From: Lewinellaceae bacterium
Lineage (GTDB): Bacteria > Bacteroidota > Bacteroidia > Chitinophagales > Saprospiraceae
Length of the DNA stretch: 50,023 nucleotides
Assembly: GCA_016712415.1 (NCBI GenBank)
Contig: JADJRC010000030.1
Span: 1-50,023 of the forward strand
Direction of reading: 5' to 3'
Notes under the pieces: model-generated
The model's database searches: none
The model's input: the letters and a program-made list of their open reading frames with translations, nothing else
Told to the model about the DNA's origin: nothing
In this document: piece after piece, positions 36,979-44,233 of the stretch
Numbering within the stretch: position 1 is the stretch's first letter
How the letters are laid out: each line of letters opens with the position of its first letter
Position numbers and translations under genes: made by a program

Positions 36979-38799
36979 TCACGACGGGGGGGGGGGGGCC
37001 GGGCGCGGCGTTCGCGGGGGATGTTTCCGCTTCTGCTCCACCCACCGTTCCACCTTCTGCTCCAGTACCTTCAGCGGCAAACACCCCGCGTCCAGCACCT
37101 GGTTGTGAAACGCCCTGATGTCGAATTTTTCGCCCAGCGCCTGTTCTGCCTTTTTGCGTAATTCGAGTATTTTCAACTGCCCGACCTTGTACGACAGCGC
37201 CTGACCGGGAATCGCCATGTAGCGTTCGATTTCGGCGACGATGCTTTCTTCCGGCTCGGCTTCGTTTTCTTTGGAATACTCGATGGCCTGCTCGCGCGTC
37301 CAGCCTTTGGTATGCATGCCCACATCGACGACCAGCCGGATGGCCCGGTGCATTTCGCTGCTCAACATGCCGAAATACTGATAGGGGTCGGTATATAGCC
37401 CCAGTTCTTTGCCCAGGCTTTCGGAATAAAGCGCCCAGCCCTCGCCGTAAGCGCCGTACCACAGGAAGCGCCGGAAGGCAGGCAGGGTTGTGTCTTCCTG
37501 TTGCAGGGATATCTGGTAATGGTGCCCAGGGATGGCTTCGTGCAGGAACAGCGACTCGCCGCCCACCACATTGGCCTTGGAGGCATCGGGTACCGGCACA
37601 TAAAAAATACCCGGACGGCTGCCGTCGGGCGTGCCCTGTGTGTACTCCGCACTGGCCGACGCCTCGCGGAACGCCTCGGTGCGGCGCACCTCGAATTTCG
37701 ATTTCGGCACCAGGTCGAACATTTTGCTCAGTTGAGGTTTCATGGTCGTTTCCAGCGATGCGTACCAGTCGATCACCTGTTGGGGCTCTTTGAAAGGCAT
37801 AAATTTTTTGTCCGTCCGCACATAGTCGAAAAAAGCGCGCAGGTCGCCCTTGAAGCCGACCGATGTTGTCACCTTTTCCATTTCACCGCGAATACGGGCC
37901 ACTTCCTTTTGCCCCAGTTCAAATATCTCGTCGGCGCTCATATCGGTTGTGGTCCAGTATTTTATCAGATAATCATATCGCGCGCGGCCATTCGGCGTAT
38001 CGGAAATGCCCGACGACGCGCGACCTTTCGGCAGGTATTCTTTTTCAAAAAAATCGGCGAGTTTTTGAAACGACGGCACGAGTTGCTCCGCAATCATTTT
38101 TTTGTAGGCTTCCGTCAGTCGCGCCTTGTCGGCCGCAGGAAAACCGGCGGGCATCATTTGGATCGGGCCGTAATAGAGATTTTTGGTCGGATCGGCGGTG
38201 ACGAGCTCCCGGAACTGGGGAATACATTTGGCGATCAGTACCTTGGGCAGTACATGGCCATTTTCCATGCCTTTGCGGGTGTAAACGATGGCTGAATCGC
38301 ACCAGACCGGAAATTTCCCGATGCGGGCAAGCCAGTTGTCGTAATCCTGCACAGTCTTGAAGGGTTGCGGGCCGCTGCCCGAGCCGTATTGCCCGAGTGT
38401 CAGCGGCAGGCTCCAAAACTGGTTGATGGGCGTGTAATTATCGGGAAATTCCAGTCCTTTCAGGTTGATGTCGCATTCCCACTGCAGGATTTCGTAACTG
38501 ATACGGTTGTTGTCGTCGAATTTCGCCGGGTCGTATTGCGCCAGCGATGTTTTGGTGCGCGTATAAAACTCGCGCAGGCGGCTGCGAAAATCCTCGCTCA
38601 CGTCGATCTGCAACTGATCGTTGTAGCCGTCGACACCTTGTACGGTTGCTTCCAGGGGGTAAAAAGACAAGCGTTCGCGGTAAAATTTTTCGAGCAGGTC
38701 GTTGAGTGGGGTGGCGGGACCCGCCGTTTGAGGTACAGGCGTTTCCCCGCAGGAAAAGCAGAAAAGAATCAAAAAAAGGTATCCTGAAATATGGCGCAT
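36979..38799 (-). CDS. DUF885 lipoprotein, putative zinc hydrolase
   Basis: 606 residues. Lipoprotein signal MRHISGYLFLILFCFSC with lipobox FSC. The DUF885 metal motif HEAIPGHHYQ (HExxPGHH, gluzincin-like) lies about residue 425, with GEGWALYSESLGKELGLY following, and the upstream glutamate in the region RLVVDVGMHTKGWTREQA is conserved. Probably an envelope-exposed peptidase; substrate unknown. The C-terminus (HPPRTPRPAPPPPS) is encoded across a run of 13 G on the plus strand (36986-36998), so the last residues change with any length change. Convergent with the toxin-antitoxin remnant, only 15 bases apart. Confidence 0.88.
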   Translation of the reverse strand: MRHISGYLFLILFCFSCGETPVPQTAGPATPLNDLLEKFYRERLSFYPLEATVQGVDGYNDQLQIDVSEDFRSRLREFYTRTKTSLAQYDPAKFDDNNRISYEILQWECDINLKGLEFPDNYTPINQFWSLPLTLGQYGSGSGPQPFKTVQDYDNWLARIGKFPVWCDSAIVYTRKGMENGHVLPKVLIAKCIPQFRELVTADPTKNLYYGPIQMMPAGFPAADKARLTEAYKKMIAEQLVPSFQKLADFFEKEYLPKGRASSGISDTPNGRARYDYLIKYWTTTDMSADEIFELGQKEVARIRGEMEKVTTSVGFKGDLRAFFDYVRTDKKFMPFKEPQQVIDWYASLETTMKPQLSKMFDLVPKSKFEVRRTEAFREASASAEYTQGTPDGSRPGIFYVPVPDASKANVVGGESLFLHEAIPGHHYQISLQQEDTTLPAFRRFLWYGAYGEGWALYSESLGKELGLYTDPYQYFGMLSSEMHRAIRLVVDVGMHTKGWTREQAIEYSKENEAEPEESIVAEIERYMAIPGQALSYKVGQLKILELRKKAEQALGEKFDIRAFHNQVLDAGCLPLKVLEQKVERWVEQKRKHPPRTPRPAPPPPS

Positions 38800-38845
38800 G
38801 ACTGTCTGTTTAGAGCCTTAAAAGAGGGTGTTTAAGTGTTTTGCG

Positions 38846-38953
38846 TTGGAGGTTGGCACGCTGATGACGCAGATTTGGCAGATTCTCGCTGATAAAAGTC
38901 GATAAAATCTGTGTGAATCTGCTCAATCTGCGTCATCAGCGTGCCATCAACCA
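38846..38953. repeat. Long inverted repeat between DUF885 and symporter genes
   Basis: 22-bp perfect arms TGGCACGCTGATGACGCAGA.. (38854-38875) and the complement at 38925-38946, extended inward by TTGGCAGATTC/GAATCTGCTCAA and outward by GTTGG/CCAAC. About 33 bp of near-complete stem with a central segment (CGCTGATAAAAGTCGATAAAATCTG) that echoes the arm sequence. Could end transcription of the symporter gene's upstream neighbour or be a REP-like element. Confidence 0.85.
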
Positions 38954-38987
38954 ACGCGCGGGCACCCCAAAACGCTCTCTTTTCAAA

Positions 38988-40628
38988 TCACCAGAACACA
39001 ATATACAACGCAGCGATAATGCCCAAAATGAGCACGGCGCCCACAGCGAACGACTGCGTGGTCCGGAACATGGAAGTATCTACTTCGATAGGGTGTACCC
39101 TCTCCTGTCCTTTTTTATCCAGCAGACTGACCAGCACCATCAGGGCGACCAGGGTGAGAAACACCCAGCCCATGCGGTGCAGGAAAGGCATGCCGGCAAA
39201 CATGTTAGACAGCAGCAGACCCGTCGGGATCGTGGCAATGGCGCCGGCCAGGGCTGCATTGGCCGTGGCGCGTTTCCAGAAGAAGCCCAGGAGGAAAATA
39301 GCGACCACACCCGGAGAGATCAGTCCGGTGAAATCCTGGATAAACTGGAATGCCTGACCGAAGTTGGCAAGCGCCGGTGCGACCACTGTGCCGATGACCA
39401 TAGCCACGATAATCGCGATTCGGCCTACGCGCACTTGTTTGGCCTCGTCAGCATCCTTGTCGAAGAATTTCTTGTACAGGTCGAGCGTAAAGATCGTCGA
39501 GATACTGTTGGCCTTGCCGGCAAGCGAGGCTACAATAGCCGCCGTGAGCGCCGCGAACGACAAACCTTTCAGTCCGACAGGCAGCAGGTTGAGCAGCACA
39601 GGGTAAGCCTTGTCGGGTCGCACCGCCCCGTCGACCACCATTTCCTGCGTAAATGCGCCTTCACGGTAAAGCAGGTAGGCGGCGATACCGGGCAGTACCA
39701 CGATGATCGGCATGAGCAATTTGAGGGCCGAGGCAAACAGCAGGCCTGCGCGCGCGGTGGGCAGGTCGGCGCCGAGGGCGCGCTGGGTAATGTACTGGTT
39801 GAAGCCCCAGTAGTTCAGGTTGGCGATCCACATGGCCCCGATAATCACCGCAAGGCCGGGCAGTTTATCGTAGGCGTCTTCAAAGCCGCCTTTGCCGTCG
39901 GGCATCATCATCTGACCCTTGTTCAGGATCATGTGGAAGTGATCGGCTGCGTTTTCGCGCAGCAGCGACAACCCTGCCAGGGCGCCGTCGCTGCCGAAGT
40001 GCTGGGCTACCAGATCAAGCGCCAGGTAGGTCGTGGCCAAACCACCGAGGATGAGCACCAGCACCTGAATTACGTCGGTGTAACCGATCACCTTCATCCC
40101 GCCCAGCGTGATGAGGATGGCGAAAATGCTCAGTCCGATTGAGCACGTGAGGAAACTGAAGCCCGAAATCGTGCTCACGGCAAGAGCGCCCAGGTATAGA
40201 ATAGAGGTCAGGTTGACGAACACATACACCAGCAACCAGAACACCGCCATAATAGTGGCCACTAGCGGGCTGAAACGCATGGCCAGGAACTGCGGCATGG
40301 TGTATATCTTGTTTTTCAGATAGATAGGCAGGAAAAAAACCGCCACCACCAGCAGCGTTGCGGCGGCCATCCATTCGTAGGAGGCGATGGCCAGACCCAT
40401 GGCAAAGCCCGAACCCGACATACCGATGAACTGCTCGGCGCTGATATTCGAGGCGATCAGCGAAGCGCCGATAGCCCACCAGGTCAGGGAGCCTTCCGCC
40501 AGAAAGAAGTCGGTAGCACTGGCCTGAGCCGTTTTTTTACGTTGATAGATCCAGTAGCCGTAGCCGGCCACGATCACAAAATAGATAAGAAAGACCGAGT
40601 AATCCAGGAATTGTAACTGATTGCCCAT
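38988..40628 (-). CDS. Sodium:solute symporter (SSS/SGLT family)
   Basis: 546 residues, 13-14 TM helices. The N-terminal LDYSVFLIYFVIVAGYGYWIYQ, FFLAEGSLTWWAIGASLIASNISAEQFIGMSGSGF (sodium-site helix 1 region), FVNLTSILYLGALAV and GLKGLSFAALTAAIVASLAGKANSISTIFTLDLY (helix 8 sodium-site SIST-like segment) are typical of SGLT-type sugar symporters. Probably takes up a sugar or similar solute with Na+. The start MGNQLQFLD at 40628 is preferred over the upstream in-frame ATG (40709), because a -7 promoter box lies at 40707-40714. Confidence 0.92.
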   Translation of the reverse strand: MGNQLQFLDYSVFLIYFVIVAGYGYWIYQRKKTAQASATDFFLAEGSLTWWAIGASLIASNISAEQFIGMSGSGFAMGLAIASYEWMAAATLLVVAVFFLPIYLKNKIYTMPQFLAMRFSPLVATIMAVFWLLVYVFVNLTSILYLGALAVSTISGFSFLTCSIGLSIFAILITLGGMKVIGYTDVIQVLVLILGGLATTYLALDLVAQHFGSDGALAGLSLLRENAADHFHMILNKGQMMMPDGKGGFEDAYDKLPGLAVIIGAMWIANLNYWGFNQYITQRALGADLPTARAGLLFASALKLLMPIIVVLPGIAAYLLYREGAFTQEMVVDGAVRPDKAYPVLLNLLPVGLKGLSFAALTAAIVASLAGKANSISTIFTLDLYKKFFDKDADEAKQVRVGRIAIIVAMVIGTVVAPALANFGQAFQFIQDFTGLISPGVVAIFLLGFFWKRATANAALAGAIATIPTGLLLSNMFAGMPFLHRMGWVFLTLVALMVLVSLLDKKGQERVHPIEVDTSMFRTTQSFAVGAVLILGIIAALYIVFW

Positions 40629-40706
40629 GCGTTTTTTTGAACGATTTAGTGAAAGGAGGCGCCCCGTTCCGGAGCATGAAACAAAAACTGCATTGGTTAA
40701 GGCGGC

Positions 40707-40714
40707 CAAATATA
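40707..40714 (-). promoter_or_regulatory. Promoter -7 box of the symporter gene
   Basis: On the minus strand TATATTTG followed by GCCGCC, about 80 bases before the start codon. Matches TANNTTTG; no ideal TTG at 19 bases. Confidence 0.5.
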
Positions 40715-40784
40715 GAACAGGATTTGTCGTATTAACGACCCCGCAGGATTTGATTCCGCATGAAAATTTCTTTTTGCCCTACCC

Positions 40785-40817
40785 TTGTGTAGTTTGAAGA
40801 AAAACCCCTTATCTTTG
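40785..40817 (+). promoter_or_regulatory. Promoter of tRNA-Cys
   Basis: TTG (40785-40787), 22 bases, TATCTTTG (40810-40817), then CGGCCC; 23 bases before the tRNA. Confidence 0.6.
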
Positions 40818-40840
40818 CGGCCCGCTTTAAATAAAATAAT

Positions 40841-40911
40841 GGTTTCCTGGCCGAGCGGTTAGGCACAGCTCTGCAAAAGCTGCTACAGCGGTTCGAATCC
40901 GCTGGAAACCT
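40841..40911 (+). tRNA. tRNA-Cys (GCA anticodon)
   Basis: Complete cloverleaf: acceptor GGTTTCC/GGAAACC, D arm GCC..GGC, anticodon stem CAGCT/AGCTG with loop CTGCAAA (anticodon GCA), T arm GCGG-TTCGAAT-CCGC, discriminator T. CCA is not encoded. A terminator follows at 40928. Confidence 0.97.
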
Positions 40912-40927
40912 CCTGAAAAAGTCTGAT

Positions 40928-40965
40928 CCGCCGTAATACCTGAGGGTGTTGCGGCGGTTTTTTTG
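40928..40965 (+). terminator. Terminator of tRNA-Cys
   Basis: CCGCCG (40928-40933) with CGGCGG (40952-40957), extended by TAATACC/GGGTGTT pairing, followed by TTTTTTT. Confidence 0.9.
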
Positions 40966-40998
40966 TTTTGGGCGTCTTCTTTCTCCTACATACCACCA

Positions 40999-42801
40999 TT
41001 ATTCTCCATCCTCCGAAATGAACGATCGCAAATAATACATTTTCAGCGCGTTGTTCAGCTTGATCCGGTAGATTACCTGGAGCATGCCTTTGGCGGGATG
41101 CAGGTAGTCGGTATTGATAACAATTTCATAGACCGAGTCTTTTTTCTCGACGGTAATCTCGCTGATCTGGACATTACCTTTGGCCGGGTTCTTTTTATAA
41201 TACTGCTGTTCCAGTTTTTCCCGCTTCACCCGTGTAAGGTTTTTCGCGGTATAGTATTGCTCCAGCGTATCGGTCATCAGCGAAGACGTGCCTTCAATAT
41301 TGTGGTCATTCACGTATTCGAAGTATTTCAAGGCTACTGCTTTGGCTTCTTCTTCCAGGTTTCCAACGACCTTGATGGAGTCCAGTTGTTGGGTCAGTGC
41401 CTGGTTTTCCCGAATCACATCGGCGGGCGCTTGTACGGGCTTAAATGTGATAGCCAACAGCACCAGCAAACAAAGAATACCGGCCGCAGCCAAACCGGCG
41501 GCAATATTTTTCCATCGGCGGATTTTTCTTTTTTGGGCGGCATTGAGGATCGGGGCAATAAAGGCGTCATGCGACAGCTCGACGTTGTGTCCGCCGGAGC
41601 TGCTCGATTCGGCGCGTACCAAGCGCAGGCCGATCAGTTTTTGCACCAGTTCGCCATCAATGCCATAATCACGCAGAATCAGTTTTTCGTGGAGGTTGAT
41701 CCGCTGCTTGTCGAGTTCGAAAATCAGTCCTTCTTCGACCAGGCGCCGTGTTTTTTTCCGTTCAGAAGCGCCCAGTTGTTGCAGCGCATTTTCATAAAAA
41801 TCTTCGTAGAGCCGCTCCACTGCCGGCAAGTCGGTCACCGTAACATCGGGTCTTCCGTTGCCATCGTGGTCGGCAATTTCGCCCCTTATTACGCGGTTTT
41901 CGATGTTTTGTGCCAGAATTTGCAGTTGAAACGCTTCTATGCCTCCGGTATCCCGTCCCTGGTTATCCCGGGAGAGGTCGCCGAGTATTTTTTCAAGCGC
42001 CGCGGGTTGCCAGTCGAATGGCGGCGACTGGAACGCCACACCGGCGGACAGGTCGGGCAGGGCAGCCGGTTTTTCCAGTGCTTCGCGCGCCTGTGCGGGC
42101 GTCAGGGAACGGAGTTCATAACGTTTGTGGAGGATAACCGGCAGTTTGTCTTTCAGGCGGTCGAGTTCGCTCAGGCGGTCGGCGCGAATAGACAAAACGG
42201 TTTTGACCTCCATATTCCGGGTCATCAATGCGGCCTCTTCGGGGGTGTGGTCGTCTTCGTGTTGCTCCAGGTATTCCGGGATACCCGCGTACAGCAAGTC
42301 TGCCAATTGGTGCTTGAACGCCTCCTGTTGTGCTTTGGGATAGGTGAATAGTTCTTCAAACTGGTCGAAAATCAGCACGAAGACTTCATTTGGCCCACTA
42401 TGCCGGCGCTTCAGTTCACCCCAAAGCGTGTGGGGAAGGAAGGCCCTTCCGGCTTGCGCTTCAGCCGGAAGCGGCGGCGTTTGCCGGGCGAGGTGAAATG
42501 TAAAGGTGTCGAGCCATTCGCCGGCTTCATGACCGGCGTATGCATTAAAGCGCACAAAAACAGGAACATAGATTCGCCTGGTTTTCCGGTTTTCCTCGAG
42601 CAGGTCGGGGGCGAGTCCGGCGTTAAGCAGCGAGGATTTTCCATAGCCGGATTTGCCGAACAGCACGACCAGCCTTTCGAGCAAGACGAGCGAAAGCAAG
42701 GCTTCCCGATCGTTGTCGCGACCAAAAAATATGTCTTTTTGCGCTCCGGAAAACGGCTGAACGCCGGGGAAGCGGAACAGGCGCGTTACAGGATCAGGCA
42801 T
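40999..42801 (-). CDS. Membrane-anchored nSTAND1 NTPase with C-terminal NTF2-like domain
   Basis: 600 residues. The N-terminus VQPFSGAQKDIFFGRD is the nSTAND1 entry motif (PFxxxxxxxFFGR); Walker A is GKSGYGKSS (49-57), Walker B FVLIFDQFEELF (about 141-152), followed by the helical/winged-helix part (SIRADRLSELDRLKD, YELRSLTPAQAREALEKPA, VELSHDAFIAPILNA). A single TM helix (AAGLAAAGILCLLVLLAITF, about 435-455) then leads to a coiled linker and a C-terminal domain of about 115 residues (VALKYFEYVNDHNIEG to MLQVIYRIKLNNALKMYYL) that looks NTF2-like. With the N-terminus in the cytoplasm, that domain would be periplasmic. STAND proteins are signal-sensing switches. Its start overlaps the SIR2-like gene by 8 bases, so the two are translationally coupled. 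Confidence 0.85.
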   Translation of the reverse strand: MPDPVTRLFRFPGVQPFSGAQKDIFFGRDNDREALLSLVLLERLVVLFGKSGYGKSSLLNAGLAPDLLEENRKTRRIYVPVFVRFNAYAGHEAGEWLDTFTFHLARQTPPLPAEAQAGRAFLPHTLWGELKRRHSGPNEVFVLIFDQFEELFTYPKAQQEAFKHQLADLLYAGIPEYLEQHEDDHTPEEAALMTRNMEVKTVLSIRADRLSELDRLKDKLPVILHKRYELRSLTPAQAREALEKPAALPDLSAGVAFQSPPFDWQPAALEKILGDLSRDNQGRDTGGIEAFQLQILAQNIENRVIRGEIADHDGNGRPDVTVTDLPAVERLYEDFYENALQQLGASERKKTRRLVEEGLIFELDKQRINLHEKLILRDYGIDGELVQKLIGLRLVRAESSSSGGHNVELSHDAFIAPILNAAQKRKIRRWKNIAAGLAAAGILCLLVLLAITFKPVQAPADVIRENQALTQQLDSIKVVGNLEEEAKAVALKYFEYVNDHNIEGTSSLMTDTLEQYYTAKNLTRVKREKLEQQYYKKNPAKGNVQISEITVEKKDSVYEIVINTDYLHPAKGMLQVIYRIKLNNALKMYYLRSFISEDGE

Positions 42802-43912
42802 TGGTTGCGGTTTGACTGTTATAGGTAAGCAGGGCGTAGCGAATCCGGTTGATCTCCAGGGCGAGATCCCGGCTGTCGGCAGTCCCGGCGCGCTGTTGTT
42901 GTTTCCAGTGCTGGTAGCGCGATTTCAGGAGGTCGATATCGGGGCTGTTGAGCTGTTCGAGCATTTGCAGGGCCTCGTCCAGTTTATCCTGACCGACCAG
43001 CATCCGCACCTGCGCCTGCACCGGGGAAAGCGGGTCGTGGATATCCCGAAGGATGTTTTTGCGGGCACAGGCGGCATAAAGGGCATCGAAATCGGAGCGG
43101 TCGGGAGCCACCTGCCGCACGTTGAACTGGTTGAGGATAAAGGCGCGCGCATCGTCGCTGACTTCGCTCAGGATGGGAAAATTCTGGTTGCTGTTGGCGT
43201 GTGCATTATTGTCGAGCCAGTTCAGATAATGCAGGAAGAGCTGCGAATACCATTTATCGAGTTGAAAGCCCAACAGGATGTAGGTATCGGCTTCGCGCAG
43301 TTTGCGACCGAGCCACGTGGGTATTTCGTCGGAATGGCCGAGTAGTTTGATAAACAGCTGAAAAAGGTCGAAGTAGTCGAGTATCGGAGAGTCCAGTTTG
43401 TCGAGCACATTCCCGCAGAGGTTAAAAACCAACGGGTTATGAGCCGTCGGTTCACTAATGGCTGCGCCCGGCAATTTGCCGTAGGGCGATGCGAAATCAA
43501 ACTGGGGCGCTGCGGTGTAGCGGCAGAAAGCGTCGTATACAGCCTGGTCGGGCGAGAGCGAAAGCACCAGGTGAAAGGGCATGGCAACAATTTGCCGCAA
43601 GAGTTCTTCGTCGGGCAGCCATCCGGGGTCGCGGGCAAGGTCGCGCACGACCTTTCGCGCAAGTTTCTTGCTCACCTCGTCGCGAAACAGGAAGAGCCTG
43701 TCGCGGTCATAAAAGTAATTGATGCCGATGCCGGGTGTTTGCTGGATGACCTGGCGCGACAACTGGCTGAAGGAAGTTTCTACTCCCGCATTTTCCTGAC
43801 CGGCGGGATAACGCGGTATAGCATCGGGGCCGAGAATAAGGACCGCTTCGCCGTCGGCAATGCTTTGGGCAAGGCTATCCCAGGAGGTCGTTGACGCTGG
43901 CTGACTGGTCAT
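42794..43912 (-). CDS. SIR2-like protein with C-terminal effector-associated domain (EAD11-like)
   Basis: 372 residues, soluble. Residues about 15-270 fit the SIR2-like (SIR2_2) fold used as an NAD-degrading effector: SIADGEAVLILGPDAIP in the nucleotide-binding loop position, FHLVLSLSPD where related proteins have LTTNYD, NPLVFNLCGNVLDK where active sirtuins have KLHG, and LLGFQLDKWYSQLFLHYL. The usual catalytic His of the KLHG box is replaced (NLCG), so activity is uncertain. Residues about 300-368 (VGQDKLDEALQMLEQL, LLKSRYQHWKQQQRAGT, ALEINRIRYALLTY) resemble effector-associated domain 11, which recruits effectors to STAND sensors. Overlaps the nSTAND1 gene by 8 bases. Family assignment is by pattern memory. 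Confidence 0.75.
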   Translation of the reverse strand: MTSQPASTTSWDSLAQSIADGEAVLILGPDAIPRYPAGQENAGVETSFSQLSRQVIQQTPGIGINYFYDRDRLFLFRDEVSKKLARKVVRDLARDPGWLPDEELLRQIVAMPFHLVLSLSPDQAVYDAFCRYTAAPQFDFASPYGKLPGAAISEPTAHNPLVFNLCGNVLDKLDSPILDYFDLFQLFIKLLGHSDEIPTWLGRKLREADTYILLGFQLDKWYSQLFLHYLNWLDNNAHANSNQNFPILSEVSDDARAFILNQFNVRQVAPDRSDFDALYAACARKNILRDIHDPLSPVQAQVRMLVGQDKLDEALQMLEQLNSPDIDLLKSRYQHWKQQQRAGTADSRDLALEINRIRYALLTYNSQTATNA

Positions 43913-44233
43913 TGAAGTGCCTGTTTTCGGTAATTCATTCGGTGTTTTTTAGCGGTAGCAGCCAAAATCCTGCCAAGCGGTGCGGGGCGCAACTTCATAG
44001 GCAAGCAAGGCCGACCGGATAATTCAGGGAGATAAAAGTAATAAACAATCTGACTTTGGAGAAATTTGAATCTCTGTGCTACTTTATGGTTTACCCCGCT
44101 GCGCAATCACGGCAGAAAAGGAGGCGATGGGGCTGGATATATCGCAATACGAGGAGTGGGTGTTTTTACAGGGAAAAAACTTTGTGCGGTGATTGTCAGG
44201 AAAACCCGGGGGGGGCATCACTAAAGAGGGGTT
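43913..44233. other. Spacer between the SIR2/STAND pair and the DUF4062 gene
   Basis: 321 bases without a convincing gene. It should hold the promoter of the SIR2-like gene; TTACTTTTATC near 44036 (minus strand) is only a poor match to TANNTTTG. A short plus-strand frame (44073-44191, containing AMGLDISQYEEWVFLQGK) might be a gene fragment but has no recognisable family. A run of eight G lies at 44208-44215. Confidence 0.5.

Noticed and set aside
38913..40142. 409-residue plus-strand frame opposite the symporter
   Set aside because: Antisense shadow rich in His/Arg/Gln from reversed hydrophobic codons; the symporter on the minus strand has the SSS family signatures.
40963..42351. 462-residue plus-strand frame opposite the nSTAND1 gene
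   Set aside because: Antisense shadow; Walker motifs and the FFGR motif are on the minus strand.
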